A DNA stretch of 64,000 nucleotides from Pseudomonadota bacterium. Lineage in GTDB: Bacteria; Pseudomonadota; Alphaproteobacteria; Rhizobiales; Pleomorphomonadaceae. The notes under the pieces were generated by a model, which was given only the letters and a program-made list of their open reading frames with translations, did not search any database and was not told the DNA's origin. The position numbers and the translations under genes were made by a program. Of the stretch, positions 19,651 through 28,150 are shown one piece after another. Numbering within the stretch: position 1 is the first letter of the stretch; each line of letters starts with the position of its first letter. The DNA lies in assembly GCA_018262505.1 (NCBI GenBank), contig JAGSYV010000005.1, positions 35,292-99,291 on the forward strand, written 5' to 3'.

Positions 19651-20801
19651 CTAGAGCCGAATGACCTCGACGGTCTCGCCGGCCGCTATCGCCGGCGCGT
19701 ATTCGGGGCGGATAACCAGGGCATTGGCCGTCGCCAGAACCCTCAGCAGGGAAGAATCCTGTCGAGCAAAGGGGGTTACGCGGAGCAATCCATCCCTCAT
19801 GAACAGGTGACCACGCAAATAGTCGCGCCGCATGTCGTTGGGCTGGAGATCGGCTTCCAGAGTGGCGGTTGAGGTCTCGGGCAGCACGTCCCCCCGACCG
19901 AGCATGGCGCGGATCAGCGGCGCCAGAAACAGCACGCCACAGACCAGCGTCGATACCGGATTGCCGGGAAGGCCGAGCACTTCGGCCTGACCAACGCGGC
20001 CGTGCATCAGCGGCTTGCCCGGTCGCATGGCGTGTAATCATGGTCTCCAACGGAGGCACCACCGATCACCACCACGATGTCGGCGCCGTCGTCCAGGCCA
20101 CGCCGGATACGCCGGCGCAACAAACCGAGATCGTCAGGGGCAATGCTGAGATCAATCGGATCGCCACCCGCCTCTCGGATCAAATGAGAGAGTGCGACCG
20201 ATGACGAAGCGATAATCTGATTTGGCTGCGGCTCGCCTCCTGGTGGCACAAGCTCGTCGCCGGAAGCGATCACCGCAACACGCGGTCGGCGCCGTACCAT
20301 CAGGCTGTCGTGGTTCATGGCGGCCGCCAGCCCCAGCGACGTGAAGCCGAGACGGGTTCCCGCGACCAGGCCGATGTCTCCCTCGCTGAAGTCGAGCCCA
20401 CGCGGGCGGACATATTGGCCCGGGACAGGAGCGACCTTGACACGAACGCGATCGAGATCCCGCTCGGCATCCTCCTGCATGACAACACAGTCCGCGCCGG
20501 CGGGCAGCGGCGCGCCGGTGAAGATGCGGACCGCCTCTCCCTCGCTCAGCGTGCCGCCAAAGCCGTGGCCGGCAGCCGACTCTCCCGCGACGCGAAGCCA
20601 AACGTCGCCGGTGGCAGCGGCTGCGCACATGGCATAGCCGTCCATCGACGACAGAGGAACCGGTGGCTGCGTCCGGCGCGCCGCGAGATCGGCGGCCAAT
20701 ACGCGGCCGCCCGCCTCGCTCAGTGACACCCGCTCGCTGCTCGTCGGCCTGACGGCGGACAGGAGTTCGGCTTGGGCAACTTCCACGGAAATCAGCGTCA
20801 T
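19651..20801 (-). pseudogene. moeA: Molybdopterin molybdenumtransferase MoeA, broken by internal deletion
   Basis: MoeA inserts molybdate into adenylylated molybdopterin. From ATG 20801 (AGGAGCTGTC site) the frame reads PVPLSSMDGYAM, the IFTGAPLPAGADCVVMQEDA core and VAVIASGDELVPPGG, up to GGASVGDHDY, then stops within a few codons at 20007. The conserved continuation MRPGKPLMHGRVG...VLGLPGNPVSTLV runs in a different frame to 19651. About 18-20 residues that normally join the two (between the GDHDY and RPGKP motifs) are missing at about 20029-20033, with loss of frame. The two halves as they stand cannot make a normal MoeA. Confidence 0.85.
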
Positions 20802-20830
20802 GACAGCTCCTGTCGACGACTTCGAATAGG

Positions 20831-21313
20831 TCAGGTGTTCGCCAGCCAGTGACCAGACTTGCCACCGCTCTTTTCGAGAAGATGGATGGCCTCGATGCGC
20901 ACGCCCTTTTCCACCGCCTTGACCATGTCATAGATGGTCAGGCAGGCGACCGAAACAGCGGTGAGCGCCTCCATCTCGACACCGGTCTTGCCGGTGCAGC
21001 GCACGGTCGCCGATACGATGATTCCCGGCAATGCCGGATCAGGCTCAAGGTCGAGCACAACCCCGGACAACGCCAGCGGATGGCAGAGGGGGATGAGGTC
21101 GGCCGTCTTCTTCGCCGCCATGATGCCGGCCAACCGCGCGGTGGCGATGACATCGCCCTTCGGCACCCGACCGTCGACGATCAGCGCCAGCGTCTCCGCC
21201 TTCATGATGACCCGACCGCTGGCGGTCGCAGCGCGCTGCGTGACGTCTTTTTCGCCGACGTCGACCATATGGGCAGCGCCCTTGTCGTCCAGGTGACTGA
21301 GACCGTCCTTCAT
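20831..21313 (-). CDS. moaC: Cyclic pyranopterin monophosphate synthase MoaC
   Basis: 160 residues. With MoaA it makes cPMP from GTP in molybdenum-cofactor synthesis. It begins [20 protein letters not shown], with the active-site segment [12 protein letters not shown], the DKT-equivalent [19 protein letters not shown] and the [10 protein letters not shown]-terminus. The start at 21313 is the homology start, with GGGAGAA about 11 bases upstream. It is 29 bp upstream of moeA in the same direction. Confidence 0.94.
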   Translation of the reverse strand: MKDGLSHLDDKGAAHMVDVGEKDVTQRAATASGRVIMKAETLALIVDGRVPKGDVIATARLAGIMAAKKTADLIPLCHPLALSGVVLDLEPDPALPGIIVSATVRCTGKTGVEMEALTAVSVACLTIYDMVKAVEKGVRIEAIHLLEKSGGKSGHWLANT

Positions 21314-21402
21314 AACGTGCTTTTCTCCCAGAAAATTCGGACTCGAACCGCCGGTCTCGCCGTTGCCGGCTCCAGTCTCAGACGGCAACAAGGACGAATG
21401 AA

Positions 21403-22137
21403 ATGCTCGCGACACCGAATACGCCATGCCAGCAATCGTCCATACGCACCACTTGGCATTTCCCGACCGATCTCAAGGTTCTCGCCGCCGACTACGACGG
21501 CACCCTTGCCGATCGGGGTCGGATGAGCGCGGACACCGTGGCGGCACTGCGATCCCTGCGCGCCGGCGGCTTCCGGCTGATCCTGGTATCTGGCCGGCGG
21601 CTCGACAACATCCGTCAGGTCTGTGGCGAACTCGATCTGTTCGACGCGGTTATCCTGGAGAACGGAGCCGTATCCTTCTGCCCGGCAACTGGAACCGAAC
21701 AGCTGATCGCGCCAGCCGTCGACGAACGCTTCCTGGCCGACCTGGCGCGGGAGCTGCCCGGCGAGCCATTGTTTGTCGGGCGCTCGATGGTGGCCACCGC
21801 CGCCGGCAATGCGGGCTGCGTGGAAGTGTTGATCGCGCTCGGCGGCTATGATCTTGAAGTTGTCGGCTGCGGTCGCCGGATATTGGTCTTGCCGAAGGGC
21901 ATCAACAAAAGGAGCGGTCTTTCCCACGCTCTCGCCAGTCTCGGACTGCATCGAGATCAGGTGATCGCGGTCGGGGACGAGGAAAACGACATGGAACTCT
22001 TCAAAGGCTGTGCTCTGACGGCGGCGGTTGGCAACGCCGCGCCAGAACTGAAGGCGACCGCCAATCTGGTGCTGCCGGGCGAATCCGGACAAAGCGTGCA
22101 GTGCCTTGTCGACATGCTGCTCACGACCATCCCTTGA
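21403..22137 (+). CDS. HAD-superfamily hydrolase, Cof/IIB type
   Basis: 244 residues. Motif [16 protein letters not shown] near residues 25-39, motif [14 protein letters not shown] near 60, a C2B cap in the middle, a Lys in KGINKRSGL, and motif [16 protein letters not shown] near 188. These phosphatases act on sugar phosphates or cofactors; the substrate is not evident. It is divergent from moaC with a 90-bp gap. Confidence 0.85.
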   Translation: MLATPNTPCQQSSIRTTWHFPTDLKVLAADYDGTLADRGRMSADTVAALRSLRAGGFRLILVSGRRLDNIRQVCGELDLFDAVILENGAVSFCPATGTEQLIAPAVDERFLADLARELPGEPLFVGRSMVATAAGNAGCVEVLIALGGYDLEVVGCGRRILVLPKGINKRSGLSHALASLGLHRDQVIAVGDEENDMELFKGCALTAAVGNAAPELKATANLVLPGESGQSVQCLVDMLLTTIP

Positions 22138-22169
22138 GGTGACGACCTCATGGTTTTCATTGCCGATCA

Positions 22170-22241
22170 TCAGCCACCCAAAACCGGCAGGCGGATACAG
22201 CGGATGGTTCGGCCATAGCCGTCGGTCAGAAAAGCGCTCAT
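22170..22241 (-). pseudogene. moaA: Probable 5' remnant of moaA
   Basis: A 23-codon frame from ATG 22241 reads FLTDGYGRTIRCIRLPV before stopping. This resembles the extreme N-terminus of MoaA (LxDxFGRxIxYLRLSVTDRC), which in intact proteins leads straight into the radical-SAM cysteines. None of the remaining roughly 300 residues is present. It lies near moaC and moeA, which supports the reading. The match is short, so chance similarity is possible. Confidence 0.45.
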
Positions 22242-22309
22242 GATCGCTGCTGGTACGCCTTGAACTTGCCTTGAGGCTGGCCGGTTGCCGTCGGAAAATC
22301 GCCTGCACC

Positions 22310-24052
22310 TCAGCGCAGAACCCGCAGTTCCTCCTTGAGACTTTCGATATCCGGAATGACGAAGGTGCGCGGTGTCGGCCGCTGGACATCGCCCGTCCGG
22401 ATAAGCTCTGCCAGAACCGTCGAGACCGATTGGCGCGCGGCTCCGATGGCCATGGCAAGATCATCGCCATGCGGCGCGGCATCAATGACAACCCCCGCCG
22501 AGGTCTGGCGACCATCGTGCTCGGCCATCTCGCAGAGATATCTGATCAAGCGGTAGCGCACGCTACGGAAGGCCATTTCGCCGACCATGGTCAGCGACCG
22601 GTTCAGCATCTTCTCGACGGCCGGCAGAATGCACATGCCGAACTCGGGATGGTCGCGGGTCAGGCGCCGGAACAGGGCGCGTGGGACCACGGCCGCCTCG
22701 CCCTCCTTGCGCACCTCGACCACCATCTCCGGCTGGAGCGGTACCGCGTCGCCCGGACCAAGCGTGAACAGCGTCAGTTCCTTGCCCTCGTGCGAGGCGA
22801 AACACCGATAGCGGCCTGAGGCGACGATCAGGATGGCTTCGCCGATATCGTCCATCAGATTGGCGCCGTAGACGAGTTGGCCGACCTTCATCTTACGCAG
22901 CTTCGGGCCGCCTTCGGTTTGCAGCGTCTCGAGGACCACATGCGGAAGCGCATCCTTGCCAACCGGTTCGCCAAGCGCCGGCCGCACGGGCTCGCGTTCG
23001 ATCGTTCTGCTCGGCTCGGCGCCGCCCTGGGCTTTGCGCGGCATCTGCATGCGGGCAAAGAAGGTCGATCCCTGAGCGGATTGCACCACGCACTCATCGG
23101 CTGAAGCTTGCCGCGTCACGCTGGCATGCTGCACCGAGAAGAGTTGCCGGAAATGCATGACGCCGATTGCCGACCAGCTGAGGCCGATCAACTCGATCGC
23201 CGCGCGGTTGGCGCCAACCAGACGATCGCTGTCGAAGGCCAGCAGACCCTCGTTGGGACTGCCGAGCAGACGCGGATTTGAATGCAGATGCATCTGTTCG
23301 AAGCGTCCATATCGCCGTTCGAACACTCGCCGCTCGATTTCGTTGGCGGCCCGCTTCAAGAGAGGCAGCGAGTAATCGTGCGCGACCGTGACCGACGTCG
23401 ACAGATCGATAATGCCGGCCAGGGCGCCGCACGGGTCGATGATCGGCACCGCGGAACAACTGATATCCGTATTGCCATTGCAAAAGTGCTCGGCCCCGAT
23501 GACCGATAGGGCGAAGCGCTCGGATACGGCCGTGCCGATGGCATTGGTCCCCATCGCCTGCTCGGACCAGTCGCCGCCCGCGCACAGGCCGAGCCGCTCC
23601 GCTTCATCGCTGAACGTGTTGTCGCCCAGACGGACCAGCACCACGCCGTTGGGGTCGGTCAGCACCACCACGCCACCGAGCGGCTGCGTTTCGCGACAGA
23701 GCGTGACGATTTCACCCCAGGCGGAAACCAACAGTTCCTCGTTACGCTCTCTCAGCTCCTTGAGAGCGGTTTCGGTGAGCCGCGTCTCGCTCCGTCGAGG
23801 CTTGCCGTTGACCAGGCCGTGCATGCTGCTGCGCTCCCAGGAACGCAGGATCGGCAGCGATACACCCGCGGGCACAATGCCATCGGACATGAATTTCGAG
23901 CGGACAGCCAGCAACCCATCCTGATCGGGAATGGGGCCAGGACGAATGCCGCGCTCATGTCGTCCAGATGTACTTCTGCAAGTTCCGCAGGCGGCCGGTC
24001 CCCCCGTCGGAATCGCACATGTATCGGCTTCGAGCCGTTGAGGCAGGACCAT
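22310..24052 (-). CDS. Chimeric regulator: AcoR-like GAF/PAS sensor plus Crp-type effector
   Basis: About 580 residues. The N-terminal part has the AcoR layout: LPILRSWERSS, then a GAF domain around residues 100-215 with LTDPNGVVLVRLGD and GTNAIGTAVSE. A PAS-like segment follows (GLLAFDSDRLVGANRAAIEL, about 250). Instead of the sigma-54 AAA+ domain expected for AcoR, the C-terminal half is a cyclic-nucleotide-binding-like barrel (about 365-485; ILIVASGRYRCF, LFTLGPGDAV) and a Crp winged helix (AIGAARQSVSTVLAELIRTG). An N-terminal Cys trio (residues 12, 22, 25) could bind metal. Start 24052 has GGAGGG 7 bases upstream; an earlier ATG at 24097 does not. It probably controls the adjacent aldehyde oxidoreductase cluster. 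Confidence 0.82.
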   Translation of the reverse strand: MVLPQRLEADTCAIPTGGPAACGTCRSTSGRHERGIRPGPIPDQDGLLAVRSKFMSDGIVPAGVSLPILRSWERSSMHGLVNGKPRRSETRLTETALKELRERNEELLVSAWGEIVTLCRETQPLGGVVVLTDPNGVVLVRLGDNTFSDEAERLGLCAGGDWSEQAMGTNAIGTAVSERFALSVIGAEHFCNGNTDISCSAVPIIDPCGALAGIIDLSTSVTVAHDYSLPLLKRAANEIERRVFERRYGRFEQMHLHSNPRLLGSPNEGLLAFDSDRLVGANRAAIELIGLSWSAIGVMHFRQLFSVQHASVTRQASADECVVQSAQGSTFFARMQMPRKAQGGAEPSRTIEREPVRPALGEPVGKDALPHVVLETLQTEGGPKLRKMKVGQLVYGANLMDDIGEAILIVASGRYRCFASHEGKELTLFTLGPGDAVPLQPEMVVEVRKEGEAAVVPRALFRRLTRDHPEFGMCILPAVEKMLNRSLTMVGEMAFRSVRYRLIRYLCEMAEHDGRQTSAGVVIDAAPHGDDLAMAIGAARQSVSTVLAELIRTGDVQRPTPRTFVIPDIESLKEELRVLR

Positions 24053-24239
24053 GTCAGCACCCTCCAGGGGCATCCAGCGCTGAAGTATCAAAGACATCGC
24101 TCACATTTTTCTCGCGATGAGACCACCTCAGACAAGCCTCCCGGCAGCGAGGCCGGACTTCTGGTAAAAGTGGGCTTTCCTATCGTGGAATTCGATCATA
24201 AGCCCCACCGAACTAAATCGTTATGATCCTTCAGTCGAT

Positions 24240-24267
24240 ATAACATCATTCTATATAGCGATGTTAT
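24240..24267. promoter_or_regulatory. Inverted repeat upstream of the chimeric regulator gene
   Basis: ATAACATC and GATGTTAT arms separated by 12 AT-rich bases, in the 236-bp gap between the AMP-ligase gene and the regulator. It could be an operator for autoregulation. On the plus strand it is followed by a T-rich run, so a weak terminator is the alternative. Confidence 0.4.
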
Positions 24268-24288
24268 TTTTCTTTTTGTTTCAGCCAT

Positions 24289-25599
24289 TTACCCCTCCCC
24301 CTGGACCACCGTTACCCTGCGCTTGCGGCAAAGAGGAAAAGACGGACCAGATGCTAACCCGATAGCAACACTCATTTTTACCGATTGCAGCAGCGGGCCG
24401 GCAATTGGATGATGAAGAAGCGCGTATCGAACATCCTCGATCGTTCGTGGGTCGGCCGTCAGGATATCGACGGTAAGGCCTGCATTGCGGCCGGATCTCA
24501 GCTGGATCGAGAAATCGATCACCCCCGGAACCGCGAAGACAATGTCATCGACAATCTCCGCCGATAAGCTCCGTCCTTCTCCGACCGCAATTGGCTCGCC
24601 GATCCTCCCACCGAGCCGAAGCCGCCTGAGGATTGACCCGCAGTGACAGCGCGTTTCGACGATGCATCCGCTGTCGCCGGTGCGATAGCGAATGAGCGGC
24701 AGGCCACGGCGGCGCAAGGTACTGACGACAACCTCGCCCTCATGGCCGGCCGGCAGTACCCGACCGGTGTTCGCCTCGATAACCTCGAGATAGAGATCGC
24801 CTTCCCGGATATGCAAACCATCGTGTGCCTCGCAGGCGAGCGCACCGCCATATCCTGTTTCGGTCATGCCCCAATGTTCGAACACCTCGGTGCCCCAGAC
24901 AACCGCGAGCGCCGCCTTGAAGCTTGGCGAAACGCTGTCGGCACTGACCAGTGCCGTTTCGATGCGGAGCGATGGCCCACCATCGGCCGCCATGAGCCGC
25001 GCGACGGCCCCCAGCGTCACCGGCATGCCGGCAATCGCCACCGGTTGCAGTTCGCGCAAGGCGCCGACCAGGGTTTCCAGCGTGCCGTCGACAGGCAGCG
25101 CCACGGGAAGAGCCCCGAGTCTTGCCAGTCCGCGCATCAGGAGATCACCGACGCTGTCTGGCCGTTGGGCGGGAAAAGCCACCGCCACGCAGCTCCCCGG
25201 GCGAACGATGGTCGCCATGCCGTGCTCGAAATAGGCGACGATCGCCTCGATATCCGCCTCGGTGAAGAACAGGCGCTTCTGCCGACCTGAAGTGCCCGAC
25301 GTCGGAATGGTGACGAGACGCACCGCGTCGCGCATCGGCAAGGCGATCAGCGACGGATCATTGCGCACGAGGTCGGCCGGCGTCGTCAGGGGGAAACGGG
25401 CGATATCGCCGAGATCCTGGAGATCGCCCCGTTCCGGCCAATCGCTTCGCTGCCGGTAGAAGGGGCTTTGGGACCGCGCGTAGGCAATCGTCTCGTTCAG
25501 GCAACGAAGCTGATAGGCCTCGATATCGTCGCGGGTTGGCAGGCGATCGAGGCCGATCGTCCGCCCCACCCAAGCATCCAGCGTTCCGAACCCATTCAT
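24289..25599 (-). CDS. PaaK-like AMP-forming ligase (DVU_1553-type)
   Basis: 436-residue member of the phenylacetate-CoA ligase branch of adenylate-forming enzymes. Adenylation loop TIPTSGTSGRQKRLFF near residue 100, EHWGMTETGYGG near 237, and the hinge LIRYRTGDSG near 305. A Cys pair, TRCHCGS, follows as in PaaK relatives. A C-terminal ACT-like mini-domain is present. The start at 25599 overlaps the radical SAM stop by 4 bp. It would activate a carboxylate as an acyl-adenylate or CoA thioester, but its link to an aldehyde oxidoreductase is unexplained: it could act on the acid product, on the cofactor, or on a protein. Assignment to the DVU_1553 group is from memory of the family. Confidence 0.82.
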   Translation of the reverse strand: MNGFGTLDAWVGRTIGLDRLPTRDDIEAYQLRCLNETIAYARSQSPFYRQRSDWPERGDLQDLGDIARFPLTTPADLVRNDPSLIALPMRDAVRLVTIPTSGTSGRQKRLFFTEADIEAIVAYFEHGMATIVRPGSCVAVAFPAQRPDSVGDLLMRGLARLGALPVALPVDGTLETLVGALRELQPVAIAGMPVTLGAVARLMAADGGPSLRIETALVSADSVSPSFKAALAVVWGTEVFEHWGMTETGYGGALACEAHDGLHIREGDLYLEVIEANTGRVLPAGHEGEVVVSTLRRRGLPLIRYRTGDSGCIVETRCHCGSILRRLRLGGRIGEPIAVGEGRSLSAEIVDDIVFAVPGVIDFSIQLRSGRNAGLTVDILTADPRTIEDVRYALLHHPIAGPLLQSVKMSVAIGLASGPSFPLCRKRRVTVVQGEG

Positions 25600-26993
25600 G
25601 TCGACGGCTCGCGGTAAAGCGACCGCCCCTGGAGATCGGTCAGATTGTAGGCGCAGAACGGGATAACGCGACCGTCGGACTTTGCCACATGGATATGGCA
25701 CTGGCGCAGGCGATCGAGGTCGAGCGTCCAGGCGTCCTGGAAGGCCATGCCGGACAGCGACAGGCGCTGGCTCTGCTGCTCCAGAAACGCATCGAAAGCC
25801 TCAAGACCGGCAGCCGGCATTTCCTCTTGGGGCGCCTTCGTCCATTGGCCCGCGACATAACGCTGGGCGCGGGCCACGGCCGGTGAGCGCCACGTCGTGG
25901 CTTCGCAGCATCCCGCCTCGCCGGTTGTGTTCCCTGTTTGGGAACCACAACAGCCGGTCCCCGGCTCCGGATCGGAGCGAAAGCGACCGGAACGGTCGAC
26001 AGCAAAGCGGCCACTGAAAGAACAGAAGGGATTCTCCGCCGAACCGGGACGGAAATCCTCGAGCCCAATGGCGCCGCCGGCATGCTCGATCAGCGCCTCC
26101 ATCACCTCCGGCAGGGTTATGCGGTCCTCGTCGCTGGGAGCCCGAGGATTGCGCCCGAAATACGAGACCGGCTGAAAATGGACGGCCCGCACCGTCGGCA
26201 TCTGTTGCTTGGCGAAATCGACGATGGCGCCGATCTCACCCGTGTTGACGCCGGGGACCAACGTCGGCACCAGCACCACGCCGACACCGGCCGCCCGCGC
26301 GCTCGCGATGGCGAGGCGCTTTGCCGCCAACAGGTCCCGGCCGCGCAACTGCCGATAAACGGCATCGCTGACACCGTCGAACTGCAGGAAGACGCAGTCG
26401 AGACCGGCATCGGCCAGGGCGGCAAGATAGTCGGGCTCGCGACCAATCCTGAGGCCATTGGTGTTGAGTTGGACAAAATCGAACCCCTTGGCCCGCACCA
26501 GGGCGACGACCGCGGGGAGATCATCGCGCACCGTGGGTTCACCGCCCGACAGCTGGATATGCACCTGCCCGCTGCCCGACCTCAGCTCGTCGAGGGCAAT
26601 GCCGATTTCGTCGATCGGCATGTCCACTCCATGCCGACCGGCCGAGGCGAAGCAAACCGGGCAGACAAGGTCACACCGCGACGTCACCTCGATCAGCACG
26701 CAGCATCCTTGCTGACGATGATCGGCGCAAAGCCCGCAATCCCTCGGACAGCCCTCGGCGATGTCGGTTTTGACACTGACCGGCAGAGCGGTGGCGCGAG
26801 GACTGCGGGACCAGACATCGTAACTGCGAAGCCCCCGCCATACCGGCGTAACGACGCGACCGTGCGCGGGACAGGTCTTGTCGAGGTAAACCGTGTCGCC
26901 AACGGCAAAACGCTCGGCCGGAATGGTGTCGAGGCACTCCGGGCAGACGCTACGGGTGCGTCCAAGGGACAGGCGAACGGGACCGGTCATCAT
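25596..26993 (-). CDS. Radical SAM protein, TrsS / MJ0619-like
   Basis: 465 residues. An N-terminal zinc-type module SVCPECLDTIPAERF (C17, C20) and KTCPAHG (C41) is followed by GCPRDCGLC (C82, C86, C89) and then the radical SAM motif CDLVCPVC (C107, C111, C114). The SAM-binding GGEPTVRDDLP lies near residue 150. The C-terminal third carries two double-Cys sites, GTGCCGS and AGCCEA. The N-terminal Cys pattern is that of MJ0619-type methylases, which methylate pterin rings. The context corresponds to the protein called TrsS in Desulfovibrio clusters. Tandem ATGs at 26993 and 26990 follow GGGGAG and overlap the preceding stop. The reaction is unknown. Confidence 0.85.
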   Translation of the reverse strand: MMTGPVRLSLGRTRSVCPECLDTIPAERFAVGDTVYLDKTCPAHGRVVTPVWRGLRSYDVWSRSPRATALPVSVKTDIAEGCPRDCGLCADHRQQGCCVLIEVTSRCDLVCPVCFASAGRHGVDMPIDEIGIALDELRSGSGQVHIQLSGGEPTVRDDLPAVVALVRAKGFDFVQLNTNGLRIGREPDYLAALADAGLDCVFLQFDGVSDAVYRQLRGRDLLAAKRLAIASARAAGVGVVLVPTLVPGVNTGEIGAIVDFAKQQMPTVRAVHFQPVSYFGRNPRAPSDEDRITLPEVMEALIEHAGGAIGLEDFRPGSAENPFCSFSGRFAVDRSGRFRSDPEPGTGCCGSQTGNTTGEAGCCEATTWRSPAVARAQRYVAGQWTKAPQEEMPAAGLEAFDAFLEQQSQRLSLSGMAFQDAWTLDLDRLRQCHIHVAKSDGRVIPFCAYNLTDLQGRSLYREPST

Positions 26994-28150
26994 CAGCTCC
27001 CCACCAGCACCGAGGAACCGCCGACGATCATGGGGCCGAGCGGTCCGGTCACGGCCTCGACGGCATCAAGCACGGCTTCGACGGCGGCGCGGCGACGTCG
27101 CGCACCGGCCAATGCGGCGGGATTCGCAGCAAACGCGGCAAGGGCCGGCGCGAAGCGGTCTTCAAGGCTGACGCGCCGCTCCCCCTTGATCAGCTTGTCG
27201 GCGAGAAACACCAGGTGCCGTTCGTCGATCGGCTGTTCCGGCTCGAAAGCCATTTCCATGTGGGCCGCGACGATTTTGGCGACATCGGCAAAGCCGAACG
27301 CGGCAACATGCCGGGCACCCGCCAAAGCGTGATCGGGCTCGCCTTTGGCAATATCGTGAAGCAGCGCTCCGGCCCGGACGGCATCGGCGTTCATCGGCAC
27401 CCCCTTGGCAATCAGACGATCGGCGATCTCGACAGCCAGCCGAGCGACAGCGGCACAATGGCGACGAGTCGGCTCCGGCGTACCCATCGCCTCTTGCATC
27501 GCCTCGCACTCCGCTTCGTCGGGATGGTGGCGATGCGGCAATAGCGCGGCAAGGCGGCGGTAGTCGTCGGAATAGTCCATGTCACGCAATATGCCGCTGT
27601 CAATGACGGGAATGGACCGGGCGTGCTGTTGGTGTCGCTCCAGAATGTCGCGTAGCGTCACTTCCGAAGGCGCCGCGAGGATTTCGGCGAAGAGTTGCCG
27701 GCGAATGAAAGGCGGATGACCTGACTGGCCGCGAAAGGTCGGGCGAAGGATCAAGGCCTCCCCTTCCCTCGCGCCTCTGGCAATCCGGGCCAAAGTCCCG
27801 GCCCTGACGAGCGGCACGTCGACCGGCAGGATCATCACGCCTTCGACCATGTCGGGCAACGCCGCAATCCCGGCCTTGACGCTCGACATCATGCCTTCGG
27901 CGAAGGCTGCGTTGACCACCGCCACCGCGCCGTGGGCCTCGACGGCCGGAACCATCCGCGCCGCCTCGTTGCCGACGACGATGTAAGTCTGTCCGATGGC
28001 GGCCTCGGCGATGGCAGCGATCACGTGCCCCAGCACCGTGTCATTGCCAAAGGGCAAGAGCGGCTTGAACGCGCCCATGCGCGACGACCAACCGGCCGCC
28101 AGCACCACCACGGCAATGCTCGGCAGCGGCGCCCCCACCGGATCACTCAC
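26993..28150 (-). CDS. MocA-like NTP transferase fused to an HD hydrolase domain (DVU_1551-type)
   Basis: 385 residues. The N-terminal half is a MobA/MocA-type nucleotidyltransferase: VVVLAAGWSSRMGAFKPLLP at residues 14-33, MILPVDVPLV near 108, and GHPPFIRR near 150. MocA adds CMP to molybdopterin in xanthine-dehydrogenase-family enzymes. The C-terminal half is an HD phosphohydrolase domain (GALLHDIAKGEPDHALAGA near 290). Start is GTG 28150, overlapping the upstream stop (GTGA). The fusion suggests that cofactor nucleotide addition and removal, or metal-dependent proofreading, are linked. Function is inferred. Confidence 0.85.
   Translation of the reverse strand: MSDPVGAPLPSIAVVVLAAGWSSRMGAFKPLLPFGNDTVLGHVIAAIAEAAIGQTYIVVGNEAARMVPAVEAHGAVAVVNAAFAEGMMSSVKAGIAALPDMVEGVMILPVDVPLVRAGTLARIARGAREGEALILRPTFRGQSGHPPFIRRQLFAEILAAPSEVTLRDILERHQQHARSIPVIDSGILRDMDYSDDYRRLAALLPHRHHPDEAECEAMQEAMGTPEPTRRHCAAVARLAVEIADRLIAKGVPMNADAVRAGALLHDIAKGEPDHALAGARHVAAFGFADVAKIVAAHMEMAFEPEQPIDERHLVFLADKLIKGERRVSLEDRFAPALAAFAANPAALAGARRRRAAVEAVLDAVEAVTGPLGPMIVGGSSVLVGS

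Noticed and set aside
22310-24052. Sigma-54-dependent activator
   Set aside because: Only the N-terminal sensor resembles AcoR; no AAA+ domain or Fis-type helix-turn-helix is present.
24240-24267. Terminator for the AMP-ligase gene
   Set aside because: On the minus strand no T run follows the hairpin; the T run is on the plus strand, where no gene ends. Kept only as a possible operator.
25596-26993. Selenoprotein with in-frame UGA
   Set aside because: The frame is uninterrupted; cysteines occupy the candidate sites, so no recoding needs to be invoked.
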